A stretch of 15,245 bases of DNA, taken from the NCBI GenBank assembly GCA_021805485.1, contig JAJZFF010000378.1, forward strand, positions 1 through 15,245, in the 5' to 3' direction. Made by a program: the position numbers and the translations under genes. Source of the DNA: Pseudomonadota bacterium (lineage in GTDB: Bacteria > Pseudomonadota > Alphaproteobacteria > Acetobacterales > Acetobacteraceae). The first letter of the stretch is position 1. Every line of letters begins with the position of its first letter. Shown here piece after piece: positions 7,048 through 14,350 of this stretch. The notes beneath the pieces are model-generated. The model was not told where the DNA came from. It searched no databases and saw only the letters and a program-made list of their open reading frames with translations.

Positions 7048-8288
7048 GTCGTCTCCGGTTTGTCGGTGCCGAGCGTGTCGGTCTCGTAGAATTGATGCAG
7101 GAAGCCCGGCTGCGGCGAGATCGAGACCAGCGAGCGGTCGTCGGCCAGCAGCACCGGCTGGCGCAGCTGTCCGTCCCAGGGACGGATGCTGAAAGGCGGG
7201 CCCTTGTAGCCGGCGACGGTGAAGTCCGTCCCATGCAGGAATGTCGCCATCGCCGCCGGATCGGCGCTGGCGGTGCGCGTCGCCGCCTCGCCGAAGGCAC
7301 GCACCGCGAGCCATGCTCCATAGTCGCGATCGGTCATCATTCGCTTGGCCAGGGCGAGGAATCGCAGTTGCAGCTGCCGCGAGCCCATTTCGTCGAACAT
7401 CGGCGACCAGGCGCTGGGGGTGAGCCCCTGCGTGCCGGCGACCGGGCGGGGCAGGAAGCTGCGATAGCCGAGCTGATCGCCGAAATTATCCGCCTCGTCG
7501 GCGACGACCAGCACGTCGTAGGAAATTCCCTGTGTCAGATTGGAGACTTCGGTATTGACCTGGAAATGTCCGGTATCGGCCTGCTGCGCGGCGGCGTTGA
7601 AGCTCCAGGGCTTGTCGGCGACGATGCTGACCTGGAATTTCTTCGCCGCGTGGCGGATGGCGGCGGCGTAGAGCGCGTCGGCCGGATCCTTGCCCTGCAC
7701 CAGCATGATGTGGCGCCAGTTCTTGACCACGAGATACTGCATCAGCGCGTCGGCGAACATGGCCCGGCTGGGCAGCATGTGCAGCACGTTGCGCCGGCAA
7801 TCGGCGCCGCGCAGCGCGTCGTCCGTGCTGGTGGCATCGATCAGCGTCGCGCCCTGGGCCTCCGGCAGATCTGCCAGGGTCAGCAGCAGCGGGGCCGGCA
7901 GATCGGTGACGAAATTGCGCGTCCCGGCGGCCAGCCGCGCCTTGAACGCCGCCGTCACCGCGGCCGCGTCGGCGCCGACGGCCTCGTCGAGCTTGAACTC
8001 CTGGCCGGTGAAGCGGCCGGTGGTGGCATTGTCGGCCAGCGCCAGCCGCGCGCCGGCGAGGCCGAGATCCTTGGGCGGCGGGGTCAATTCGGTGGACGGG
8101 CGCGGGCGCGGCGCATCGAGCGCGAGATAGGTGATCTCGACCGGCCCGCTCGCCGCGGCCGCATTCGTTTGCGGTCCATTCGCCTGCGCGAAAGCGCCAG
8201 CCGGGGTCAGCGCGGCAGCCAGCATCAGGGCCGGCACCAGCCGCCTGGCGCCCCAGCCCATCCGGCGCCGATCGTCCGCACTCCGCAT
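7032..8288 (-). CDS. Periplasmic branched-chain-amino-acid-type binding protein of the PQQ-alcohol dehydrogenase ABC system
   Basis: The product has 418 residues. A signal peptide occupies about residues 1-34 (basic start, then LVPALMLAAALTPAGAFAQA). The remainder reads as a two-lobed type I periplasmic binding fold: LALADNATTGRFTGQEF in lobe one, YLVVKNWRHIMLVQGKDPADALYAAAIRHAAKKF at the hinge region, and DVLVVADEADNFGDQLGYRSFLPRPVAGTQGL in lobe two. The tail HGTDFTVAGYKGPPFSIRPWDGQLRQPV is typical of the TIGR03863-type family associated with PQQ-dependent alcohol dehydrogenases. The GGAGGA ribosome site six bases before the ATG at 8288 sets the start; longer open frames upstream run through the divergent promoter. 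This is the first gene of the long minus-strand operon. The ligand is unknown. Confidence 0.9.
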   Translation of the reverse strand: MRSADDRRRMGWGARRLVPALMLAAALTPAGAFAQANGPQTNAAAASGPVEITYLALDAPRPRPSTELTPPPKDLGLAGARLALADNATTGRFTGQEFKLDEAVGADAAAVTAAFKARLAAGTRNFVTDLPAPLLLTLADLPEAQGATLIDATSTDDALRGADCRRNVLHMLPSRAMFADALMQYLVVKNWRHIMLVQGKDPADALYAAAIRHAAKKFQVSIVADKPWSFNAAAQQADTGHFQVNTEVSNLTQGISYDVLVVADEADNFGDQLGYRSFLPRPVAGTQGLTPSAWSPMFDEMGSRQLQLRFLALAKRMMTDRDYGAWLAVRAFGEAATRTASADPAAMATFLHGTDFTVAGYKGPPFSIRPWDGQLRQPVLLADDRSLVSISPQPGFLHQFYETDTLGTDKPETTCHMS

Positions 8289-8395
8289 TCCGCTTCCTCC
8301 GCTGCCGCGCCCCGCGCCACCCCACCCGACCGGTCCGCGCGCCGCATCTTGACGGCGCGGCGCGGTCGCGCAAGGGCTATGTCCTGGGGGTGGAC
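8289..8395. promoter_or_regulatory. Divergent promoter region between the two ABC gene sets
   Basis: These 107 bases separate the minus-strand binding-protein operon from the plus-strand DUF3280-like operon, so both sets probably start here. A perfect inverted repeat (CGCGCCG, eight-base loop, CGGCGCG at 8338-8359) spans a TTGACG element at 8349-8354 that could be a plus-strand -35. No convincing -10 lies 16-18 bases after it. The GC-rich composition limits what can be said. Confidence 0.5.
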
Positions 8396-8941
8396 ATGGT
8401 TTCACGACACGGACGGGCCGGCAAGCCGGGCCCGCGGATGCTGGTCGCGCGGGCGATGCTGGTCGCACTCACGCTGCTGGCCGCGCTCGCGGGTACGGCC
8501 CGCGCGGAGCCACCCTTGCTCGCGGTGTTCGATTTCGCCCTGGTCGATACCTCGCCGACGCCGCCGAGCACGGCCGAGATCGCCCGCACCACGGCCCTCG
8601 GCGAGACGCTGCGCACCGCGCTCGCCGCGTCCGGCCGCTATCGCATCGCCGATCCGGCGCGCTTGCGCGCCGCGCTCGATCCGAGCGCCGGGATCCTGCA
8701 CTGCAACGGCTGCGAGCGCAGTGCCGCGCAGGCGCTCGGCGCCCCGTTCGCATGCTACGGCTGGGTGCAGAAGGTCAGCGAGCTGATTCTCAACATCAAC
8801 GTCGTGATCGAGGACGCCGCCACCGGCGCGGTGGTGCGCGCGGGCAGCGTCGACATCCGCGGCAACACGGACCAATCCTGGCAGCGCGGGCTGCGTTTCC
8901 TGCTCGATGACCGGATTCTCGGCGATCCGGGCGAGCATTGA
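8396..8941 (+). CDS. Exported DUF3280/DUF2380-like protein of quinoprotein loci
   Basis: The product has 181 residues from ATG 8396. The signal peptide runs through LVALTLLAALAGTARA, cleaving before EPPLLAVFDF. The mature domain begins with the strand LLAVFDFALVDTS, contains TALGETLRTALAASGRYRI and the Cys pair HCNGCERSAAQALGA, and ends with DQSWQRGLRFLLDDRIL. These features recall the DUF3280 family (and its relative DUF2380), which keeps company with PQQ-dependent dehydrogenase genes and whose function is not known. A GGGGGTGG stretch lies just before this ATG. GTG at 8390 and ATG at 8438 (which would start directly at the hydrophobic part of the signal) are alternatives. It leads the plus-strand operon and is separated by 72 bases from the importer genes. 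Confidence 0.83.
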   Translation: MVSRHGRAGKPGPRMLVARAMLVALTLLAALAGTARAEPPLLAVFDFALVDTSPTPPSTAEIARTTALGETLRTALAASGRYRIADPARLRAALDPSAGILHCNGCERSAAQALGAPFACYGWVQKVSELILNINVVIEDAATGAVVRAGSVDIRGNTDQSWQRGLRFLLDDRILGDPGEH

Positions 8942-9013
8942 CAGTCTGCGCCGATCGGGCGCGTTATGCGGCGAAATCTGCGATCAACCCTTCGATTTCG
9001 GGAGAGGAGCGTC

Positions 9014-9991
9014 ATGACCATTGGCAGGCGCGCCCTGCTGGGTGCGTGCGCGGCCGCGGCCCTTGCCCGCACGGCGCAAGCGGCGCCGGTGGTGCGGCTC
9101 GGCGTTCTACGCTTCGGCACCGTGTCCTGGGAGCTCGACGTGATCCGTCGGCACCATCTCGACGCCGAGGCCGGCGTCACGATCGAGGCGGTGGAACTCG
9201 CCGGCTCGCAGGCGACCCAGGTGGCGATGCAGGCCGGCAGCGTCGATCTCACCGCGCAGGACTGGCTCTGGGTCGCGCGCCAGCGCGCCGCCGGGGCCGA
9301 CTGGACTTTTTCGCCATTCTCCAACGCCTCCGGCGCCGTGATCGTGCCGTCCGATTCGCCGGTGCGCGGCATCGCCGACCTCAAGGGCAAGCGGCTCGGC
9401 ATCGCCGGCAGCCCGATCGACAAGAGCTGGCTGATCCTGCGCGCCTACGCGAAGCGCGCGCTCGGGCTCGATCTGGACCAGGCGGTGGAGAAGCGCTTCG
9501 CCGCGCCGCCCTTGCTGGCCCAGGAGATCGCGTCCGGCCGGCTCGATGCGGTGCTGACCTTCTGGCCCTTCGCCGCCCGCGCCGAGGCCGCCGGCATGCG
9601 CCAGGTGCTGAGCGTGGAGGACGCCGTGCGCGGCCTCGGCATCAGCGGCACGGTGCCCGTGGTCGGCTATGTATTCGCGGAATCCTGGGCGGCGCGCCAG
9701 CGCCCGGCGCTCGACGCGTTCCTCGCCGCCGCGGCCAAGGCGCAGCGCATCCTCGCCGCGTCCGACGAGGAGTGGCAGGCGCTCAAGCCGCTGACGGCGA
9801 CGCACAGCGATGCCGAGCTCGCCCAGCTGATGGCCTATTACCGGCGCGGTATTCCGCGCGGCTTCGGCGCGCCGGAGCGGGACGCGGCCGCGGCCCTGTT
9901 CACCGTCCTCGCCGAGACCGGCGGCGAGGCGCTCGTGGGCAAGGCGCGCAGCCTGCCGGCGGGCACGTTCTGGCAGGCGGGATCATCCTGA
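9014..9991 (+). CDS. NitT/TauT-type periplasmic binding protein (LutA-like by context)
   Basis: The product has 325 residues. The N-terminus TIGRRALLGACAAAALARTAQA is a signal with a twin-arginine-like motif, so export by Tat or Sec is likely. The body has the hallmark type II binding-protein features: VRLGVLRFGTVSWELDVI at the start of the fold, AMQAGSVDLTAQDW, SPVRGIADLKGKRLGIA, and SGRLDAVLTFWPFAARAEAAGM. Tauro/nitrate-type relatives capture sulfonates, nitrate or thiamine precursors; in methylotroph lut loci a similar protein is needed for lanthanide use. A GGAGAGGAG ribosome site lies 3 bases before the ATG, which makes this start better than an in-frame ATG 48 bases upstream. The permease gene overlaps its stop codon. 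The metal or metallophore ligand is inference. Confidence 0.9.
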   Translation: MTIGRRALLGACAAAALARTAQAAPVVRLGVLRFGTVSWELDVIRRHHLDAEAGVTIEAVELAGSQATQVAMQAGSVDLTAQDWLWVARQRAAGADWTFSPFSNASGAVIVPSDSPVRGIADLKGKRLGIAGSPIDKSWLILRAYAKRALGLDLDQAVEKRFAAPPLLAQEIASGRLDAVLTFWPFAARAEAAGMRQVLSVEDAVRGLGISGTVPVVGYVFAESWAARQRPALDAFLAAAAKAQRILAASDEEWQALKPLTATHSDAELAQLMAYYRRGIPRGFGAPERDAAAALFTVLAETGGEALVGKARSLPAGTFWQAGSS

Positions 9992-10734
9992 CGCGGGCAG
10001 CGGTCACGGCGCGGCTGGCCTCGGCGCTCGGCCTGCTGCTGGTCTGGGAACTGGTGGCGCGGCTGGCCGGCAGCCGCATGCTGCCCGCGGCCTCGACGGT
10101 CGCGGCGGCAATGCTCCACGAGGCCGTCGCCGGCCCGCTGCTGGTCAATCTCGGCATCACCCTGGCCCGGGTCGTCGCCGCCTTCACCGTCGCCATGGTC
10201 CTGGGCACCGCCCTCGGCATCGCCATGGGCGCGTGGCGGCGGCTGGACCTCGCGCTCGATTCCTGGGTCACGGTGCTGCTCAATCTGCCGGCGCTGGTCG
10301 TCATTGTACTGATGTATGTGTGGTTCGGGCTCAACGAGTGGGCGGCGATCGGGGCGGTGGCGCTGAACAAGCTGCCGAGCACGGCGGTGACGCTGCGCGA
10401 GGGCGCGCGCGCGCTCGATCGCGGCCTGGCGGAAATGGCGGAGAGCTTCCGCATGGGGCGATGGGCGCGGCTGCGCCATGTGGTCCTGCCGCAGCTGGCG
10501 CCCTATCTGTTCGCCGCGGCGCGGTCCGGGCTTGCCATCATCTGGAAGATCGTGCTCGTGGTCGAGCTGCTCGGGCGCAGCAACGGGGTGGGGTTCCAGA
10601 TCGAATCCTATTTCCAGCTCTTCGACGTGACCGGCATCCTGGCCTATACGCTGGCTTTCATCCTTGTCGTGCAGGCGATCGAATGGGTGCTGCTGCAGCC
10701 GCTGGAACGGCGGGCGAACCGTTGGCGGCGATGA
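9988..10734 (+). CDS. NitT/TauT-type ABC permease (LutF-like by context), non-canonical start
   Basis: The product has about 248 residues with roughly six membrane segments, among them ALGLLLVWELVARLAG, LARVVAAFTVAMVLGTALGIAMG, LLNLPALVVIVLMYVWFGL and ILAYTLAFILVVQAIEWVLL. The EAA loop that docks to the ATPase is clear: EMAESFRMGRWARLRHVVLPQLAPYLF. No ATG, GTG or TTG lies in frame between the preceding gene's end region and the first membrane helix. The best start is CTG at 9988, six bases after AGGCGGG and overlapping the upstream stop (CTGA). ATC at 9982 or 9985 is possible too; GTG at 10054 would delete most of the first helix. It forms the inner-membrane channel with the flanking binding protein and ATPase. 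Family assignment is firm, the exact start is not. Confidence 0.85.
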   Translation: MTRAAVTARLASALGLLLVWELVARLAGSRMLPAASTVAAAMLHEAVAGPLLVNLGITLARVVAAFTVAMVLGTALGIAMGAWRRLDLALDSWVTVLLNLPALVVIVLMYVWFGLNEWAAIGAVALNKLPSTAVTLREGARALDRGLAEMAESFRMGRWARLRHVVLPQLAPYLFAAARSGLAIIWKIVLVVELLGRSNGVGFQIESYFQLFDVTGILAYTLAFILVVQAIEWVLLQPLERRANRWRR

Positions 10735-11495
10735 GCGCGCCGGTGATCCTCGAGGTCGACATCACCGGCAAAAGCTTCGTCGGGCGCGACGGCGCGGCGC
10801 AGCTGGTGCTGGAGCATCTGCGCTTCCGTCTCGCCCCGCGCGAGATCGTCGCCGTCGTCGGCCCCTCGGGGTGCGGCAAGACGACCCTGCTGCGGCTGAT
10901 CGACGGGCTGGACCACGATTTCACCGGGCGGATCGTCTGGCACGCGACCGACCGGCCGCGGATCGGCACCGTGTTCCAGGAGCCGCGGCTGCTGCCATGG
11001 CGCACCGTGCGGGAGAATCTCACCCTGGTCGCGGTGGGGCGGGACGCGCTGGCCGACGAGCTGTTGCACGCGCTCGGGCTGTGGCCGTTTCGCGATGCCT
11101 ATCCGCCGCAGATCTCGCTCGGCATGGCCCGGCGCGCGGCGATCGCGCGGGCCTTCGCCATCGATCCGGACCTGGTGCTGCTGGATGAGCCGTTCGTCTC
11201 GCTCGATCCGACGATGACCGAGCGCGGGCGCGATGTGCTGCTCGATGCCTGGCGGCGGCGGCCGACAGCGGCGCTGATCGTCACCCACGACATGGATGAC
11301 GCGGCGGCGCTGGCGGATCGTGTGCTGCTGCTTTCGGCCAATCCGGCGCGCATCGTGGCGGAGGTGGCGATCCCGCCCGAGCAGCGGCGCGCCGGGCCGG
11401 AGGCGGCGCACGCGCTGGCACAGTCGCTGCGCCAGGCGCGGGCCGCCGAAGTCCGGCCGGGTGGCGCTATTTCAGGGTCTTCAGGTAGGCGATGA
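10731..11495 (+). CDS. NitT/TauT-type ABC ATPase (LutE-like by context)
   Basis: The product has 254 residues. Walker A is GPSGCGKTT at 44-52, the Q-loop is VFQEPRLLPW (Q83), Walker B LVLLDEPF at 148-155, the D-loop SLDP at 157-160, and the switch histidine H186 in VTHD. The RLLPW segment is the usual mark of NitT/TauT ATPases. The signature is ISLGM (128-132) in place of LSGGQ: the first glycine is a leucine, while the ATP-contacting Ser and second Gly are kept. The following ARRAAIARAFAIDPDLVLLDEP is otherwise regular. The ATG overlaps the permease stop (ATGA). Its 3' end runs 29 bases into the convergent cytochrome gene. Note that the last 20 residues (AEVRPGGAISGSSGRR) look degenerate, so the C-terminus may be poorly conserved. 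Confidence 0.9.
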   Translation: MSAPVILEVDITGKSFVGRDGAAQLVLEHLRFRLAPREIVAVVGPSGCGKTTLLRLIDGLDHDFTGRIVWHATDRPRIGTVFQEPRLLPWRTVRENLTLVAVGRDALADELLHALGLWPFRDAYPPQISLGMARRAAIARAFAIDPDLVLLDEPFVSLDPTMTERGRDVLLDAWRRRPTAALIVTHDMDDAAALADRVLLLSANPARIVAEVAIPPEQRRAGPEAAHALAQSLRQARAAEVRPGGAISGSSGRR

Positions 11496-11835
11496 CGTTG
11501 TCGCGCTGCTTGTCGCTGTTGAGACGGAAGACCATCTTCGTCCCCGGCGCCATCGCCGCGGGATTGGCCAGCCATTTCTCCAGCGTCTCTTCGTTCCAGG
11601 TGAGGTCGAGCTTCTTCACCGCGTCGGAATAGCTGAAGCCGGCTTCCGTGCCGGACTTGCGGCCGACGACGCCGAATAGGCTCGGGCCCATCTTGTTCTC
11701 GCCCGGCTTGGCCGAATGACAGATGGAGCACTGGGCGAAGACCTGCTTGCCGGCGGCGGCGTCGCCTTCGGCGAAGGCCGGGGGAGAGAGCAGGGCACCG
11801 CCGATCAGCAGCGCGCCGAGGAGGGATTTCTGCAT
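11467..11835 (-). CDS. Small class I cytochrome c (c2/mitochondrial type), periplasmic
   Basis: The product has 122 residues: a signal peptide to about residue 22 (cut before EGDAAAG), then a single haem-c domain. The haem is attached at C36-S-I-C39-H40 and the distal ligand is very likely M101 in GTKMVF. The stretches GPSLFGVVGRKSG and SYSDAVKKLDLTW are typical of cytochromes c2 and mitochondrial cytochrome c. Such a protein could accept electrons from a PQQ dehydrogenase, or from its dedicated cytochrome, and pass them to an oxidase. The start was chosen for the signal peptide; upstream open sequence would add an unlikely 20-residue leader. The coding 3' end overlaps the convergent ATPase gene by 29 bases. 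It has its own probable promoter with an inverted repeat. Confidence 0.93.
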   Translation of the reverse strand: MQKSLLGALLIGGALLSPPAFAEGDAAAGKQVFAQCSICHSAKPGENKMGPSLFGVVGRKSGTEAGFSYSDAVKKLDLTWNEETLEKWLANPAAMAPGTKMVFRLNSDKQRDNVIAYLKTLK

Positions 11836-11861
11836 CCTGTCGATTCCATTTCCTGACGAGA

Positions 11862-11880
11862 CCGCGCCGGAGCGGCGCGG
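11862..11880 (-). other. GC hairpin in the leader of the cytochrome c message
   Basis: Eight-base perfect arms (CCGCGCCG and CGGCGCGG) flank a three-base loop, between the probable promoter and the cytochrome ATG. It may be a leader stem, or the remains of a terminator for the upstream receptor gene; no T-run follows. Confidence 0.45.
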
Positions 11881-11884
11881 GGGC

Positions 11885-11914
11885 ATTATCGACACTCCGC
11901 CCCGCTTGTCGATA
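11885..11914 (-). promoter_or_regulatory. Probable cytochrome c promoter overlapped by an inverted repeat (operator-like)
   Basis: On the minus strand TCGACA (11912-11907) and GATAAT (11890-11885) form a -35/-10 pair, each matching five of six consensus bases with a 16-base spacer. They lie inside a perfect dyad, TATCGACA (12-base gap) TGTCGATA, at 11887-11914, whose half-site centres are 20 bases apart, about two helical turns. This geometry suits a dimeric regulator, most simply a repressor that blocks RNA polymerase. Confidence 0.55.
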
Positions 11915-11957
11915 GCGGCGGATTTCGTTGGGGTTTCGGCTCGTATCGCGGGCCCCG

Positions 11958-11992
11958 GGGATCGACCCGTGACGGATCGGCGCGTCGATCCC
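11958..11992 (-). terminator. Inverted repeat just after the TonB receptor gene
   Basis: Nine-base perfect arms, GGGATCGAC and GTCGATCCC, enclose a 17-base loop, starting four bases after the receptor's stop codon. It could be a 3' end structure for the receptor message; the lack of a T-run makes intrinsic termination uncertain. Confidence 0.4.
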
Positions 11993-11995
11993 GGG

Positions 11996-14350
11996 TCAGA
12001 ACGTCACCCGCACCCCGCCATAGGCGGCGATCGGCGAGGCGGGCGTGTAGCTGCGGGGATTGCTCGCCCCCGGCGCCTGCGCGATCGGCACCTGCGAGGT
12101 CGGCGAGAAGGTGCCATAGGTCGTGTAGATGGCGTTGAAGGCGTTCTCGAGCTGGCCGAAGAACTGGATGTTCTTGTTCACCTGGTAGGAGGTGTTCAGG
12201 CCGACGACGAAATAGGCCCCGGTCGGCTGGGTCAGGTTCGCCTCGTCGCCGAACAGGTACTGGCCGGAGGCGGCGATGCCCTCGGCGCCCACGGTCCATG
12301 CGTCGGTGATCTGGTACTCGGTGCCGAGCTTGACCATGTGCGGCGGAATGCCCGGCATCTGCGCGCCGGGGTGGACGGTGATGTTGCCGTTGGCGTTGGC
12401 GGCGGGGTTGTTCGGGCTGGAGAGCGGGAACGTGTTCTGGAACACCGCATCGGTGTACGAATATTCGATCCACGCGCGCAGCCGCGACGTGGTCAGCTTG
12501 AGCCCGAGATCGACGCCCTGGCGCAGGTCGCCGGGGATGTTCTGGAAATAGGCCGAGCCCTGGACCTGGCTCGCCACCATCAGGATGTCGTCGTGCAGCT
12601 GGGTGCGGTAGCCGCCGATCTGCCAATCCAGCTTGGCGCCGTCGAACGGCTTGACCTGGCCGTGCACCCCGGCCTCCACCGTCTGCGCCGTGACCTGCTT
12701 GAGGTTGGGGTCGCCGACGAAGAAATTGGTCAGCGTGCAGGGGCTGGCCGGGCTGGCGCAGGAGAGCTCCGCCGGCGTCGGCACGCGGTTGGACTCCGAG
12801 GCGGAGACATAGGCGGTGGTGGTCGGCGTGATCTTGTAGGTCAGCCCGACGGCCGGGTTGAAATGATTGTAGCTGTGCTGGCCACTGAGCGCGCCGCCGA
12901 GATGGTCCGCCAGCACGATGCTGGCGACGTTGAACCGTCCCGAGACGCTCAGCGACAGCGCCGGGGTGATGTCGAAAATATCAAGAAAATAAAGCCCGTA
13001 ATAGACGTCGTGATCGTTGACGTTGACCGGCGCCATGGAGCCGTCGGCCTGGTCGATCTGGATGCCGGGGTAGGTGAAGAAGCGATTGACCGGGTTCAGC
13101 CCGCCGATCAGCGTACCCGCGGTGTAGTGGGTGAACCCGCCATCGAGGCTCGCGCCGGCGACGAAGTGATTGGGGTTGCCGAAGAGTTTCGACGTGTTGG
13201 TGATCTGCGCCGAGAGGCCGTAGCCGTCGGTGTTGGTGTCCATCAGGTTGAGCTGCGAATAGGGCCCGCCATTGAGGAAGTCCGGGATCGGGGACCCGCC
13301 CAGGCCGGTGAGGAACTGGCTCGGGCCGGCGCAGAGATAGCCCGGCGCGAAGGAACCGCAGGGGGCGCCATTGGCGACGTTGCCGTTGGTCACGCGCTGG
13401 AACAGATTCTCGACATAGGCGTTGGCCTGCACCGAGGTATCCGGGGTGACATCGTAGCTGGCCGAAAGCACCGCCATGCCGTACTGATCGGCGGTGTTGT
13501 TGGGCGCGGTGAACACGGCGGTGCGCTGCGCGTCCAGCAGCTGCACCGGCACGGTGGCGGGGTTGTTGAGCCGGTTGTTGGCGCCGAGCAGGCTGAGATG
13601 GATCTCCGCCTTGTCGTTGCGCCAGCCGATATCGCCGTAGAGCTGCTGCAGCGCCGAGGATTCGTTCTGTCGCCAGCCGCCGGAGTTGAGCTGGGAGCCG
13701 GCGATATAGACGGCGGTGTTGCCGATCTGCTTGCCGTACTGGAATTCCTCCGAGGAGGTGGCGAAGGAGCCGCCCCAGATATCGGCCTCGGTGCCATGGA
13801 AGGTGAAGCCGTTCTTCATCTGCACCGAGAGCGCGCCGCCCAGGGCGTTGAGGCCGAAGACCGGATTGGTGCCTTCGAGATTCATCGTATCGATGGCGAT
13901 GGAGGGGATCAGGTCCCAGTTGACCGTATCGCCGAACGGCTGGTTGAAGCGCACGCCATTGACATAGACCGCGATGCCCTGGGCGTTGCCGACCAGCGGC
14001 GAAGCCTGGAAGCCGTGATAGACGAGGTTCTGCTGGAACGGATTGCCGTTGGCGTTGCCGAGCGAGATGCCGCCGACCTGCTCGTTCAGCGCCCGCATCA
14101 TGTTCGGCGTGCCGTCGAGCGTCACGTCGTTGGAGTTGAGCACATGGGTTTCGCCGGCGATCTTGTTGCGGTCGATGCCCGAACCGAGCATCGGGGTGGC
14201 GCCGAAGACCTCGGTTTCCGGCAGCACGGTGTTGTCGGGCGGGGCCGGCGGCGCGTCCTGCGCCTGCGCAGCGGTGCTCGCGGCCAGCAGTAGCAGCCCG
14301 CCGATGACGGCCGCGCGCCCGTGCGGCCGAATGGGTCGCAGATCCAGCAT
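11996..14350 (-). CDS. TonB-dependent outer-membrane receptor (LutH-like by context)
   Basis: The product has 784 residues. A signal peptide ends near residue 32 (LLLLAASTAAQA-QD). The plug follows (about 45-170) with the segments VLNSNDVTLDGTPNMMRALNEQVGGIS, LVYHGFQASPLVGNAQGIAVYVNGVRFN, GDTVNWDLIPSIAIDTMNLEG and NPVFGLNALGGALSVQMKNG. The rest is a beta-barrel with alternating strands, ending in YGGVRVTF, whose terminal Phe is the outer-membrane insertion signal. No N-terminal signalling domain of the FecA type is evident. It imports a large ligand using TonB energy; receptors of this kind in lut loci serve lanthanide uptake, probably as a complex with a secreted chelator. The strong GGGAGGAG ribosome site before the ATG at 14350 fixes the start. 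It is divergent from the sensor kinase. Confidence 0.94.
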   Translation of the reverse strand: MLDLRPIRPHGRAAVIGGLLLLAASTAAQAQDAPPAPPDNTVLPETEVFGATPMLGSGIDRNKIAGETHVLNSNDVTLDGTPNMMRALNEQVGGISLGNANGNPFQQNLVYHGFQASPLVGNAQGIAVYVNGVRFNQPFGDTVNWDLIPSIAIDTMNLEGTNPVFGLNALGGALSVQMKNGFTFHGTEADIWGGSFATSSEEFQYGKQIGNTAVYIAGSQLNSGGWRQNESSALQQLYGDIGWRNDKAEIHLSLLGANNRLNNPATVPVQLLDAQRTAVFTAPNNTADQYGMAVLSASYDVTPDTSVQANAYVENLFQRVTNGNVANGAPCGSFAPGYLCAGPSQFLTGLGGSPIPDFLNGGPYSQLNLMDTNTDGYGLSAQITNTSKLFGNPNHFVAGASLDGGFTHYTAGTLIGGLNPVNRFFTYPGIQIDQADGSMAPVNVNDHDVYYGLYFLDIFDITPALSLSVSGRFNVASIVLADHLGGALSGQHSYNHFNPAVGLTYKITPTTTAYVSASESNRVPTPAELSCASPASPCTLTNFFVGDPNLKQVTAQTVEAGVHGQVKPFDGAKLDWQIGGYRTQLHDDILMVASQVQGSAYFQNIPGDLRQGVDLGLKLTTSRLRAWIEYSYTDAVFQNTFPLSSPNNPAANANGNITVHPGAQMPGIPPHMVKLGTEYQITDAWTVGAEGIAASGQYLFGDEANLTQPTGAYFVVGLNTSYQVNKNIQFFGQLENAFNAIYTTYGTFSPTSQVPIAQAPGASNPRSYTPASPIAAYGGVRVTF

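Noticed and set aside
8349..8382. TTGACG with CTATGT as a plus-strand promoter for the DUF3280-like gene
   Set aside because: The spacing is 22 bases, too long for a sigma-70 promoter, and the -10 is poor.
11723..14293. Very long open frame (over 850 codons) antisense to the TonB receptor, and other long antisense frames such as 193-2037
   Set aside because: High-GC coding DNA leaves long stop-free antisense frames. Their products are Arg/Gly/Ala/His-rich without domains, have no ribosome sites, and conflict with genes that have clear families.
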